Of a DNA stretch of 64,000 nt, positions 55,839-64,000 are shown piece by piece (position 1 is the first letter of the stretch; the number at the start of each line of letters is the position of its first letter). Below the pieces are notes generated by a model. The model did not search any database. It worked only from the letters and a program-made list of their open reading frames with translations, and was not told where the DNA came from. Source of the DNA: Amycolatopsis sp. NBRC 101858 (lineage in GTDB: Bacteria > Actinomycetota > Actinomycetes > Mycobacteriales > Pseudonocardiaceae); assembly GCF_030269325.1 (NCBI RefSeq), contig NZ_BSTD01000003.1, forward strand, positions 930,001 through 994,000, written 5' to 3'. The translations under genes were made by a program, and so were the position numbers.

Positions 55839-58800
55839 TTACGACACGGTCAGCGTGTCGATGTCGAACAGCGAACCCGCGCCGCCCCGGAAGACCAGGT
55901 GGAGCGGGCCCGAACCGGCCGACACCGTCTCGGAGACCGTCTGAAACGTCTCCCAGCTGCCCGTGTTCGGCACCGCGACCGTGCCCAGCAGGGCGCCGGT
56001 CGCCGAGCCGTCGCGGATCTCGATCGTGCCGCCCGCGCCCGCGGAGGACACGACCGCGCTGAACCGCGTGATGCCCGCCGTGCTCACCGACGCGTAGCCG
56101 GCCCAGTCGCCGTTCTCGATGTAGCCCAGCGTCTGGCCGCCGCTCGCCGGCGCGTGCGACGCGATCTGCACGCCCGCACCCGACGTGAACGACTCACCCT
56201 CCACAGTGGACGACTGAGCGACACCGCAGTCCGCCGCGACGACCCCGGCGGCGTACCGGATCCCGCCGACCAGCTCGGTCCGGAACGCGGTGTCCGAGTA
56301 CGACTCGATCGTGTGGCCGAGCCCGGTGTAGAACGCGCGGCCGCTGCCCTGCGGGTGGCACCACGTGATCGGGTGGTCGGCACCCATCTCGCCGCCGGTG
56401 TAGCTGGACTCGTCCAGCGTCTGCAGCACGTGCACCTGGCCACGCGGGTTCGTCCGGTAGTTGTACAGCTCGTCGGTGCGGGTCCAGACCGCCGGCAGGT
56501 GCGCCGTGGCCGGGTGGGTGCCGTCCTCCGTCACGAACCGGGCCGACTGGATCGCCGGGTGGCTCTTGAAGTACGCGCCGACGAGCGTGCCGTACCACGG
56601 CCAGTCGTACTCGGTGTCCGCCGCCGCGTGGATTCCGAGGTAACCGCCGCCACCCTCCACATAGGACTCGAACGCCGCCTGCTGGTTCGCGTCCAGGACG
56701 TCACCGGTGGTCGAGAGGAACACCACCGCCTTGTACGCGGCGAGCGAAGAGGCCGTGAACACCGACGCGTCTTCGGTCGCCGTCACCCCGAATCCCTGCG
56801 CCTCGCCCAGCTCCCGGATCGCCTGGATCCCCGCCGGGATCGAGTCGTGCCGGAAGCCGGCCGTCTTGGAGAACACCAGTACGTCGTACGCGGGATCCAC
56901 CTGGGTCGGCATACTGCTCAGGCTAAAGGTGTCGATGTCGAACAGGGAACCGGAACCGCCGCGGAACACCAGGAACAGCGGTCCTGATCCGCTCGACACC
57001 GACGTCGTGACATTCTGGAAGACCTCCCAGTCACCGGTGACCGGCACGGTCACCGAACCCAGCAGCGTCCCGGTCGCCGAGCCGGACCGGATCTCGATCG
57101 TGCCGCCGGCGCCGGCCGACGACACCCGCGCGGTGAAGGTCCGCGCGCCGGACGTGCTCACCGGCGCGTACCCGGCCCAGTCGCCGTTCTCGATGTAGCC
57201 CAGGGTGTTCCCGCCGCTGGCCGCGGCGTGCGGGGCGACCTGGACACCCGAACCGGACGTGAACGACTCGCCCTCGACCGCGCCCGCCTGGGTGGCGGTG
57301 GCGAAGGTGAACGCGTCGAGGTCGAACAGGTTGCCCTGCCCGGTGACGCCCTTGAACACGAGGTACAGCGTGGTCGTGCCGGCCGGCCGGTTCGCCAGGT
57401 TCGCCGTCACGGTCTGGAACGTGTCCCAGTCCCCGGTGTTGGCGACGGCCGCCGATCCGAGCAGGGTGCCGGTCGGCGAGCCCGCGCGTACTTCGAGCGT
57501 TCCCCCGGGACCGCCGGACGACACGCGCGCGCTGATCGACGACGCGTTGCCCAGCGCGTACGGCGTGAACGAGATCCAGTCGCCGTCGTCGGTGTACCCG
57601 ACCGTCCGGCCGCCCTCCGCGGAACCGTGGTCGGCGAGCTGGATCCCGGACTGCGCCGAGAAGTGCTCGCCCTGGCGGTGCCGTGGCTGGAGCTTGTGCA
57701 CGCTGTGCGACGTCAGCCCGCCGTTGTCGGTGTACTGCGCGTCGAAGACGCCGAAGATGTTCGCCGCGGCGTCGTGCTCACCGTCGACCGGGACGGCGAT
57801 CGAGCCGCTGCACCCGGTCGCCTGCGTGATCTGGTGCTGGTGGCTGTCGTGGCCCAGCAAGTACGTGACCTTGACCTTCGAGCAGTCCAGCGGCCCGTCC
57901 TCCGGGTCACTGCCGGTCACCTGGAACGGCACGGTGTCCCCGAAGGAGAACAGCTGGCCGTCCGCCGGAACACCCAGTGAAACCGAAGGCGCGGTGTTCC
58001 CGACCGTGACGACCAGGCTCGCGGTGCCGGTCAGGCCCTCCGGGTCGGACACCGTGAGCGTCGGCGAGTAGGTGCCGTTGGTGGCGTAGGTGTGCGCTGG
58101 GTTCGCCGAAGTCGACGTGGCGCCGTCACCGAAGTCCCAGCGGTAGCTCAACGCCCCGCCTTCGGGATCACTGCTGCCCGCGGAGGAGAAGTTCACGGTC
58201 AGCGGGTTCGGCCCGGACGTCTTGTCGGACGCGGCTTTCGCGACCGGGTTGCGGTTCGTGCCCGCGAGGTACTCGATCCGGTAGAGCGCCTGGTTGTCGT
58301 CGCCGGTGCCGTAGTCGAGGACGTAGAGCGCGCCGTCCGGGCCGAACGCCATGTCCATGACCTGCGTGCCGGTCCACGGGAAGTTGTCGATCGTGCCGCG
58401 GCTGCCGTCGGCGTCGACGGTGACCGCCTTGATCCACTTGCGCCCGTACTCCCCGGCGAAGTACTTGCCGTCCAGCGACTGCGGGAACTTGACCGTGGAC
58501 GTCGAATCGGCGTCGTAGCGGTAGACCGGCCCGCCCATCGGCGACTCCGAGCCGCTGCCGAACTCCGGCGGCGAACCTTCGTCACCGGCGTACTTGATCC
58601 ACGCGGCCTTCGGCACCGGCAGCTTGGCGAGCCCGGTGTTGCGGAACGAGGAGTTCGTCGGCCCGCCCGCGCAGTCGTACTTCGCGCCGGACGGCCCGCT
58701 CGGGAACGTGAAGTGGTTGTACGTCTCGGTCGTGGTGTTCGAGCCGGTGCAGTACGGCCAGCCGAAGTTGCCCGCACTGGTGATCCGGTCGAACTCGACC

Positions 58801-59729
58801 TGGCCCTGCGGCCCGCGGCTGGCGTCGGTGACCCCCGCGTCCGGGCCGTAGTCGCCGAGGTAGACGACGCCGGTCGGTTTGTCGACACTCATCCGGAACG
58901 GGTTGCGGAAGCCCATCGCGTAGATCTCGGGACGGGTGCTCGCGGTTCCCGGCGCGAAGAGGTTGCCGGACGGGATCGTGTACGTCCCGTCGGCCTGCGG
59001 GTGGATCCGCAGCAGCTTGCCGCGCAGGTCGTTCGTGTTGCCGGACGAGCGCTGCGCGTCGAACTGCGGGTTGCGCGTGGTCCGCTCGTCGATCGGCGAG
59101 TAGCTGTCGGAGGAGAACGGGTTCGTGTCGTCGCCGGTGGTCAGGTAGAGGTTGCCGGCGGCGTCGAAGTCGATGTCACCGCCGACGTGGCAGCACTGGC
59201 CGCGGTCGTTCGGCACGGCCATGACGACCTTTTCGCTGGCCAGGTCGAGGGTGTTGTCCGTCTTGAGGACGAACCTCGACAGGTGAAGCTCGCCCTTAAA
59301 CGGCGCGAAGTCGGCCTCGGTGCCGTCGGTCGGCGCGTCACCGTCCGGTGTGGACAGTCGTGGCGAGTAGTACAGCCAGATGTAGCGGTTCGAGGCGAAG
59401 CCGGGGTCGGCGGCGACCCCCTGGAGGCCTTCCTCGTCGTGGGTGTAGACGTTCAGCTTGGCCGCGACGGACGTCGCGCCGGCCGCGGTGGTGACGCGGA
59501 CGGTGCCGTCGCGGGAGGTGTGCACGACCGAGCGGTCGGGCAGCACGGCGAGCGACATCGCCTCGCCGAGCTCGGCCGCGCCGGTGGCGAGGGCGACCTG
59601 CTGGTAGTCGGCCGCGGGGATGTCGGCTCTGGCGGGAGCGTCGATGGTGAGCAGGAGGCCGGCGCCCAGGAGTGCGGTGCCGAACAGCCTCGCCCACTTC
59701 GCAGGGGACCTTGGGGAAGGGTGCGTCAT
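55839..59729 (-). CDS. Secreted sugar dehydrogenase-like/PKD/ThuA protein with three CBM6 modules
   Basis: This 1296-residue secreted protein has a Sec signal (LFGTALLGAGLLLTIDAPAR) and then a six-bladed PQQ-type glucose/sorbosone dehydrogenase-like propeller, about 40-490 (SLAVLPDRSVVHTSRDGTVR, HVGGDIDFDAAGNLYLTTGD, EIYAMGFRNPFRMSVDKPTG). A PKD domain follows at about 505-590 (GALSYRWDFGDGATS). Two CBM6-like modules cover about 690-925, a ThuA-like glutamine-amidotransferase fold about 935-1170 (VLVFSKTAGFRHDSIPAGIQ, GGGGYLGIHAAADTEYDWPW), and a third CBM6 about 1175-1296. GYIENGDWAGYA marks two of the carbohydrate modules. It likely acts on an extracellular glycan or sugar. AGGAAGG precedes the ATG. 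Confidence 0.92.
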   Translation of the reverse strand: MTHPSPRSPAKWARLFGTALLGAGLLLTIDAPARADIPAADYQQVALATGAAELGEAMSLAVLPDRSVVHTSRDGTVRVTTAAGATSVAAKLNVYTHDEEGLQGVAADPGFASNRYIWLYYSPRLSTPDGDAPTDGTEADFAPFKGELHLSRFVLKTDNTLDLASEKVVMAVPNDRGQCCHVGGDIDFDAAGNLYLTTGDDTNPFSSDSYSPIDERTTRNPQFDAQRSSGNTNDLRGKLLRIHPQADGTYTIPSGNLFAPGTASTRPEIYAMGFRNPFRMSVDKPTGVVYLGDYGPDAGVTDASRGPQGQVEFDRITSAGNFGWPYCTGSNTTTETYNHFTFPSGPSGAKYDCAGGPTNSSFRNTGLAKLPVPKAAWIKYAGDEGSPPEFGSGSESPMGGPVYRYDADSTSTVKFPQSLDGKYFAGEYGRKWIKAVTVDADGSRGTIDNFPWTGTQVMDMAFGPDGALYVLDYGTGDDNQALYRIEYLAGTNRNPVAKAASDKTSGPNPLTVNFSSAGSSDPEGGALSYRWDFGDGATSTSANPAHTYATNGTYSPTLTVSDPEGLTGTASLVVTVGNTAPSVSLGVPADGQLFSFGDTVPFQVTGSDPEDGPLDCSKVKVTYLLGHDSHQHQITQATGCSGSIAVPVDGEHDAAANIFGVFDAQYTDNGGLTSHSVHKLQPRHRQGEHFSAQSGIQLADHGSAEGGRTVGYTDDGDWISFTPYALGNASSISARVSSGGPGGTLEVRAGSPTGTLLGSAAVANTGDWDTFQTVTANLANRPAGTTTLYLVFKGVTGQGNLFDLDAFTFATATQAGAVEGESFTSGSGVQVAPHAAASGGNTLGYIENGDWAGYAPVSTSGARTFTARVSSAGAGGTIEIRSGSATGTLLGSVTVPVTGDWEVFQNVTTSVSSGSGPLFLVFRGGSGSLFDIDTFSLSSMPTQVDPAYDVLVFSKTAGFRHDSIPAGIQAIRELGEAQGFGVTATEDASVFTASSLAAYKAVVFLSTTGDVLDANQQAAFESYVEGGGGYLGIHAAADTEYDWPWYGTLVGAYFKSHPAIQSARFVTEDGTHPATAHLPAVWTRTDELYNYRTNPRGQVHVLQTLDESSYTGGEMGADHPITWCHPQGSGRAFYTGLGHTIESYSDTAFRTELVGGIRYAAGVVAADCGVAQSSTVEGESFTSGAGVQIASHAPASGGQTLGYIENGDWAGYASVSTAGITRFSAVVSSAGAGGTIEIRDGSATGALLGTVAVPNTGSWETFQTVSETVSAGSGPLHLVFRGGAGSLFDIDTLTVS

Positions 59730-59832
59730 GCTGGATCCTTCCTGATTTTGAGCGTGCTTCGCCCCGGGTTGGCGCGAGGCCGCTTTCGATCACCTTCCGA
59801 CGGGGCTGGCGGTCACCCGTTGAACAGAAGCC

Positions 59833-60834
59833 TTACTTCGAGGAGAAGGCGGCGTCGAACGCCGCCGTGGGTGGGGTGAAGTTGAGCTTGCGGACGAACT
59901 CCAGCGCCTCCGGCGCGCCGGTCAGCCGGTCCATGCCGGCGTCCTCCCATTCGATCGAAATGGGACCGTCGTAGCCGATGGCGTTGAGCATCCGGAAGAC
60001 GTCCTCCCACGGGACGTCGCCGTGGCCGGTGGACACGAAGTCCCAGCCGCGCCGCGGGTCCGCCCAGGGCAGGTGGGAGCCGAGCCGGCCGTTGCGGCCG
60101 TTGAGCTGCTTGCGGGCCTCCTTGCAGTCGACGTGGTAGATGCGGTCCTTGAAGTCCCACAGGAACCCGACCGGGTCGAGGTCCTGCCAGACGAAGTGCG
60201 ACGGGTCGAAGTTCAGCCCGAACGCCTCGCGGTGCCCGATCGCCTCCAGCGTCCGGACCGTGCTCCAGTAGTCGTAGGCGATCTCGCTCGGGTGCACTTC
60301 GTGGGCGAAGCGCACGCCGACCTCGTCGAAGACGTCGAGGATCGGGTTCCACCGCGTGGCGAAGTCCGCGTACCCGCGCTCGATCATCGACGGCGGCACC
60401 GGCGGGAACATCGCCACCGTGTGCCAGATCGACGAGCCGGTGAACCCGACCACGGTGGACACGCCGAGCTTCGCCGCGGCGCGGGCGGTGGTCTTCATCT
60501 CCGCCGCCGCCCGCTGCCGGACGCCCTCGGGCTCGCCGTCGCCCCAGATCCGGGCGGGCAGGATCGCTTCGTGCCGCTCGTCGATCGGATGGTCGCAGAC
60601 GGCCTGGCCGAGCAGGTGGTTCGAGATCGCCCACACCTTGAGGTCGTACTTGGCCAGCGTCTCCAGCTTCGCCTGGACGTAGCCGTCTTCCGCCACCGCG
60701 CGATCCACTTCGAAGTGGTCTCCCCAGCAGGCGATCTCGAGGCCTTCGTAGCCCCAGCCGCTCGCCAGCTCGCACACCTCCTCGAACGGCAGATCGGCCC
60801 ACTGCCCGGTGAACAGGGTCAACGGTCGTGCCAT
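59833..60834 (-). CDS. Sugar phosphate isomerase/epimerase (xylose-isomerase-like TIM barrel)
   Basis: This 333-residue TIM-barrel enzyme probably isomerises or epimerises a sugar using a divalent metal. Metal-ligand regions are YEGLEIACWGDHFEV, VGFTGSSIWHTVAMF, FAHEVHPSEIAYDYWS, GLNFDPSHFVWQDLDPV and ISIEWEDAGMDRL. It lies 21 bp after the phosphodiesterase gene, so it belongs to the same coupled operon. Enzymes of this type often accompany ThuA-domain proteins such as the one encoded next downstream. ATG 60834 has AGGAGGTCAGG upstream, one of the best ribosome sites in the window. The substrate is unknown. Confidence 0.92.
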   Translation of the reverse strand: MARPLTLFTGQWADLPFEEVCELASGWGYEGLEIACWGDHFEVDRAVAEDGYVQAKLETLAKYDLKVWAISNHLLGQAVCDHPIDERHEAILPARIWGDGEPEGVRQRAAAEMKTTARAAAKLGVSTVVGFTGSSIWHTVAMFPPVPPSMIERGYADFATRWNPILDVFDEVGVRFAHEVHPSEIAYDYWSTVRTLEAIGHREAFGLNFDPSHFVWQDLDPVGFLWDFKDRIYHVDCKEARKQLNGRNGRLGSHLPWADPRRGWDFVSTGHGDVPWEDVFRMLNAIGYDGPISIEWEDAGMDRLTGAPEALEFVRKLNFTPPTAAFDAAFSSK

Positions 60835-60855
60835 GTCCTGACCTCCTGGTGAGTC

Positions 60856-62223
60856 CTACTCGGTTCGGATGGCCGCCAGCAGCAAGTCCTTGACTTCGGT
60901 GGCGTGGATCTTTTCGCGTGCGAGCGCCGGGTCCGAGCACAGCAGCACCGGCCCGTCTTCGGGCGAGTCGGGCAGCCGCCCGTGGCTGCCGCGCACCGGC
61001 GCCGGGTCGAGCGGGACGACCTGCATCGAGTACCGCAGGCCGAGCTTCTTGCGGGCCAGCGCGGACGCCGCCTTCAGCTTCACCGCCGGGTCGTTCGGGT
61101 CGAAGAACAGCTCGGCCGGGTCGTACCCGGGCTTGCGGTGGATCTCGACGGTCTTCGCGAAGTCCGGCGCGCGGTCGTCGCTCAGCCAGTAGTAGTACGT
61201 GAACCATGCGTCCGGCTCGGCGATCGCGACCAGCTCGCCCGCGCGTTCGTGGTCGATCCCGATGCCCGCCTGTCCCTCGCGGTCGAGGACGACGTCCACT
61301 CCGGACAGTCCGGCGACGATGTCCCGCACCCGCGGGATGTCGGCCGGGTCGGCGACGTAGACGTGCGCGACCTGGTGGTCGGCCACCGCGAACGCCCGCG
61401 ACGTCCACGGGTCCAGGTACTCCATGCCCGCTTGGACGTACACGTTGAGCAGGCCTTCGCGGCGCAGCGCCCGGTTGATGTCGACCGGCCGGCTGGCGTT
61501 CGTGATGCCGTACTCCGAGAGCGCGACGACGGTGTGCCCGCCGGCGGCCGCGAAGTCCAGCAAGGGCTTCAACGCCGTGTCGATCTCGCGAGCAGCCGCC
61601 GCGGCCTGGGGCGCGTCCGGGCCGAACCGCTGGAGGTCGTAGTCCAGGTGCGGGATGTAGACGAGCGTGGTGTCGGGCTGGTCCTCGGTCATGATCTTCT
61701 GCGCCGCGGCGATGATCCACTTCGACGACGTGATCGCGGCCGTCGGACCCCAGTAGGTGAACAGCGGGAACTCGCCGAGCGCGCCGACCAGCCGGTCGTG
61801 CAGCTGCGGCGGGTGGGTGTAGGCGTCCGGGGACTTCTTGCCGTCGGCGTGGTAGATCGGCCGCGGGGTCACCGTCAGGTCGACGTCCATGCCCATCGCG
61901 TACCACCAGCAGACGTTCGCCACGCGATGTCCGGCCTGCGCGCGGCGGGCGGCGTCCCAGAACTTGTCGCCCTGCACGAGCTTGTTGTGCTGGCGCCAGA
62001 GGAAGATCTCGCCGAGGTCGCGGAAGTACCAGCCGTTGCCGACGATCCCGTGCTCGGCCGGCTGCAGCCCGGTGAGGAACGTCGACTGCACCGAGCACGT
62101 CACCGCCGGGAACACGGTGTCGAGCTGCGCGGTGAAGCCGGGTTCGGCCATCTTGCGCAGGTTCGGCATGTGCGGGAGCAGCCGGGGTGTCAGCCCGACG
62201 ACGTCGATGACCAGCAAGCTCAT
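60856..62223 (-). CDS. Nucleotide pyrophosphatase/phosphodiesterase family (alkaline phosphatase fold), Ebo cluster
   Basis: This 455-residue enzyme is of the type I phosphodiesterase/nucleotide pyrophosphatase branch of the alkaline phosphatase superfamily. The metal/nucleophile region is LLVIDVVGLTPRLLPHMPNL followed by DTVFPAVTCSVQSTFLTGLQ (Thr/Ser nucleophile) and EHGIVGNGWYF. Later ligands lie in LVYIPHLDYDLQRFGP, ALSEYGIT and VADHQVAHVYV. It is translated by ATGA overlap (62223) from the EboE gene. In described Ebo clusters a phosphodiesterase of this kind is the member called EboF. No signal peptide is evident. Confidence 0.92.
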   Translation of the reverse strand: MSLLVIDVVGLTPRLLPHMPNLRKMAEPGFTAQLDTVFPAVTCSVQSTFLTGLQPAEHGIVGNGWYFRDLGEIFLWRQHNKLVQGDKFWDAARRAQAGHRVANVCWWYAMGMDVDLTVTPRPIYHADGKKSPDAYTHPPQLHDRLVGALGEFPLFTYWGPTAAITSSKWIIAAAQKIMTEDQPDTTLVYIPHLDYDLQRFGPDAPQAAAAAREIDTALKPLLDFAAAGGHTVVALSEYGITNASRPVDINRALRREGLLNVYVQAGMEYLDPWTSRAFAVADHQVAHVYVADPADIPRVRDIVAGLSGVDVVLDREGQAGIGIDHERAGELVAIAEPDAWFTYYYWLSDDRAPDFAKTVEIHRKPGYDPAELFFDPNDPAVKLKAASALARKKLGLRYSMQVVPLDPAPVRGSHGRLPDSPEDGPVLLCSDPALAREKIHATEVKDLLLAAIRTE

Positions 62224-63347
62224 TCGGAAACCTCTTCCAAGCCTAATTCGATCAGGGAACGCCGGGTCCAGTCCAGCTCGGCGGCGATGCCCGCGACGAG
62301 CCCGGCGTCGTCGGCGGGTGCGTCCGGGAGCACCTGCCAGGTGTAGGTCTCGACCTCGACGTGGTCGGTGCGCGCGGTGGCGCCCCCGAACAGCTCGGCC
62401 AGGGTCCCGGCCAGCACCGGCCGGGTGGACGTCAGCGGCGGCGCCGGGTCGGCGTGCAGCGGCACGTGGAAGTGCACCCGCCACGGCGCCTCGCCCGGGA
62501 GCCCGCCGGCCAGCGCCTCGTCGAGGTCGTCGGCGCCCGGCGGAGCGCTTTCGTTGCTCTGGTGCAGGAACCGGGGTTCCACGAACGATTCCAGAGCCTT
62601 GCGCGTCTCCGGGTCGGCCGGGTTCGCGGCTTCGAGGGCGGCTGACGCCTGCAGCTTGACGACGTCCAGGCCGGCCGCTTCGAGCCGCCCGAGCGCGTCC
62701 GCCGGGTCCTCGAACCCGACCGCGAGGTGGCACGTGTCGAGGCAGACGCCCAGCCACTCCTTGTCCACTTCGGACAGCAGCGACGCCGCCTGCGCGGTCG
62801 TCTCGATGACGCAGCCGGGCTCGGGCTCGAAGGCCACGCGCACCGGGCGGTCCTGCTTCGCCAGGCCCTCGGCGAGCAACTCGAGCTGGCCGCAGTCGTC
62901 CCGCCATTCGGTGCGCCACCCCAGCGGCAACGTCGAGACGCTGCCCCGGACCGCGTCTTCGGGCATCAGCTCGGCGAGCAACCGCGCCAGGTCGAGGGTG
63001 TACCGCGTCCGTTCGGGCGTCGACCAGTCCGGCCGGTACACCTTGTGCTTGACGACCGGGTCGTGGAAACCCTGGTACGGAAACCCGTTGAAAGTGACAA
63101 CCTCCAGCCCGCGGGCCGCCAGCTCCCGGCCCAGCCGGGCCACCGCGGCCGGGTCCGCCACCAGCTCGGAAGCCACCGGCCGGGCCAGCCACAGACCGAG
63201 CCCCAGCCGGTCGACCCCCAGGCGTTCCCGCACCGGCTCGCCGAAGCGGGCCAGCTGGGTGAGCACGCCGTCGAGGTCCTCCGCCTGATGCACGTTGGTG
63301 CAGTAGGCGAGGTGGACGAGCGTGCCGTCGCGATGCCGGAACCTCAC
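62220..63347 (-). CDS. eboE: Metabolite traffic protein EboE (TIM-barrel family)
   Basis: This 375-residue protein has a xylose-isomerase-like TIM barrel. The EboE lead is recognisable: LVHLAYCTNVHQAEDLDGVL. It is followed by RGLEVVTFNGFPYQGFHDPV, KHKVYRPDWSTPERTRYTLD, FEPEPGCVIET and GVCLDTCHLAVGFEDPADAL. Ebo proteins are genetically linked to movement of pigment or other metabolite precursors across the membrane in cyanobacteria and other bacteria; the biochemistry is unclear. Its GTG overlaps the EboB stop (GTGA at 63347), and its own stop overlaps the next ATG, so synthesis of all three products is coupled. Confidence 0.88.
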   Translation of the reverse strand: MRFRHRDGTLVHLAYCTNVHQAEDLDGVLTQLARFGEPVRERLGVDRLGLGLWLARPVASELVADPAAVARLGRELAARGLEVVTFNGFPYQGFHDPVVKHKVYRPDWSTPERTRYTLDLARLLAELMPEDAVRGSVSTLPLGWRTEWRDDCGQLELLAEGLAKQDRPVRVAFEPEPGCVIETTAQAASLLSEVDKEWLGVCLDTCHLAVGFEDPADALGRLEAAGLDVVKLQASAALEAANPADPETRKALESFVEPRFLHQSNESAPPGADDLDEALAGGLPGEAPWRVHFHVPLHADPAPPLTSTRPVLAGTLAELFGGATARTDHVEVETYTWQVLPDAPADDAGLVAGIAAELDWTRRSLIELGLEEVSE

Positions 63348-64000
63348 TTGCGCGCACCTCGCAGGATCGAGTTGCCCGCGAACTCGGCTTCCGTCGCCTC
63401 GCCTTCGAGGTCGAGACGGCCGCTCTGGCCGTAGAACTCGACCGGGTTGCGCCACAGCACCTGGTCGACGTCGTCCTCGGTGAACCCGGCGGCGAGCATC
63501 GCGTCGCCGGTCTTGCGCGTCTTGAGCGGGTCGCTCTTGCCCCAGTCCGCCGCGGAGTTGACCAGCACCTTTTCGGTCCCGTACTCGCGAAGGATGGCGA
63601 CCATCCGCTCTTCGTCCATCTTGGTGTCCGGGTAGATCGAGAACCCCATCCAGGAACCGGACTCCTTGACCATCGCGACGGTCACCTCGTTGAGGTGGTC
63701 GAGCACGACGCGCTCCGGCGCGATGCCGGACTCGCGGACGACGGCGATGCTGCGCTCGGTGCCGGCCGCCTTGTCGCGGTGCGGGGTGTGCACCATCGCG
63801 GGCAGCTCGTGGTCGATCGCCAGCGCGAGCTGCGCGGCGAACGCCTTGTCCTCCTCGGCGGTCATCGAGTCGTAGCCGATCTCGCCGACCGCGACGACGC
63901 CGTCCTTCTCGAGGTAGCGCGGCAGCAGGTCGAGCACCGGCGCGCACCGCGGGTCGTTGGCTTCCTTCGGGTTCAGCGCGATCGTGCAGTGGTGGGCGAT
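63344..64000 (-). CDS. eboB: TatD-family metal-dependent hydrolase EboB, 5' end beyond window
   Basis: This is the C-terminal 218 residues of a TatD-type amidohydrolase-fold enzyme. The open part begins HHCTIALNPKEANDPRCAPV and shows VVAVGEIGYDSMTAEEDKAF, LPAMVHTPHRDKAAGTER, VVLDHLNEVTVAMV and KVLVNSAADWGKSDPLK, which carry the metal-binding His, Glu and Asp residues. In Ebo clusters a TatD hydrolase (EboB) precedes EboE, as here. EboA, the UbiA-like prenyltransferase EboC and the dehydroquinate-synthase-like EboD would be expected just to the right. The frame is open to the last base of the window. Confidence 0.88.
   Translation of the reverse strand: MAHHCTIALNPKEANDPRCAPVLDLLPRYLEKDGVVAVGEIGYDSMTAEEDKAFAAQLALAIDHELPAMVHTPHRDKAAGTERSIAVVRESGIAPERVVLDHLNEVTVAMVKESGSWMGFSIYPDTKMDEERMVAILREYGTEKVLVNSAADWGKSDPLKTRKTGDAMLAAGFTEDDVDQVLWRNPVEFYGQSGRLDLEGEATEAEFAGNSILRGARK

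Overview
The window is very GC-rich and gene-dense, with many GTG starts, Shine-Dalgarno-led operons and start/stop overlaps. The gene content (tandem clpP1-clpP2, trigger factor, ClpX, ValS, FdhD, LCP protein, BTAD regulator, actinobacterial-type conjugation membrane proteins) points to a filamentous actinomycete, most likely Amycolatopsis or another member of the Pseudonocardiaceae. This is inferred from family resemblance only. No rRNA or canonical tRNA is present.

Layout. 0-2.2 kb: 5' part of valS, then two small membrane proteins sharing an N-terminal motif. 2.2-4.1 kb: MarR regulator plus MFS exporter. 4.1-11.2 kb: an interrupted formate/molybdenum group (FdhF/YdeP-type oxidoreductase, OFA-family antiporter with a 41-residue partner, FdhD), broken by a lipoprotein and an LCP protein. 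11.3-14.6 kb: carotenoid oxygenase and divergent TetR around a double operator, then a Tat-type esterase. 14.7-20.5 kb: conserved tig-clpP1-clpP2-clpX block followed by a membrane protein and a MEDS/anti-sigma-type kinase. 20.7-28.4 kb: TetR with a desaturase-reductase fusion, a histidine kinase lacking an adjacent response regulator, a GT39 protein, and a GNAT enzyme.

28.4-33.1 kb is the most accessory-looking part. An XRE-sensor/glycosyltransferase-like pair diverges from a class III cyclase-like protein, a Crp/Fnr regulator with a canonical cyclic-nucleotide cassette, a perfect 18-bp CRP-like palindrome and two membrane proteins resembling conjugative-element products. 33.2-36.3 kb: GT2-GtrA and a second GT39 protein. 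36.4-39.8 kb: a stand-alone copy of a domain resembling that of the XRE protein, an NTF2-like protein, a Tat-exported protein, a BTAD regulator and a PP2C phosphatase. 39.8-44.8 kb: an eroded IS5-like element, DUF2127, TetR, a 5'-truncated GH92 mannosidase abutting a foreign gene tail, an amidohydrolase and a tRNA-like sequence.

44.8-47.9 kb: TetR-ABC efflux operon under a triple operator with exact 20-bp phasing. 48-53.7 kb: secreted subtilase, GH99 protein, ROK regulator. 53.8-55.8 kb: xylA under an inverted-repeat operator, and a protein carrying both halohydrin-dehalogenase fingerprints. 55.8-64 kb: a large secreted sugar dehydrogenase/ThuA/CBM6 protein, then a translationally coupled operon (TatD/EboB, EboE, phosphodiesterase, sugar isomerase) that looks like one end of an Ebo metabolite-traffic cluster running off the right edge.

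Beyond genes, two convergent gene junctions carry related arrays of 21-nt units, three in one orientation and three in the other.
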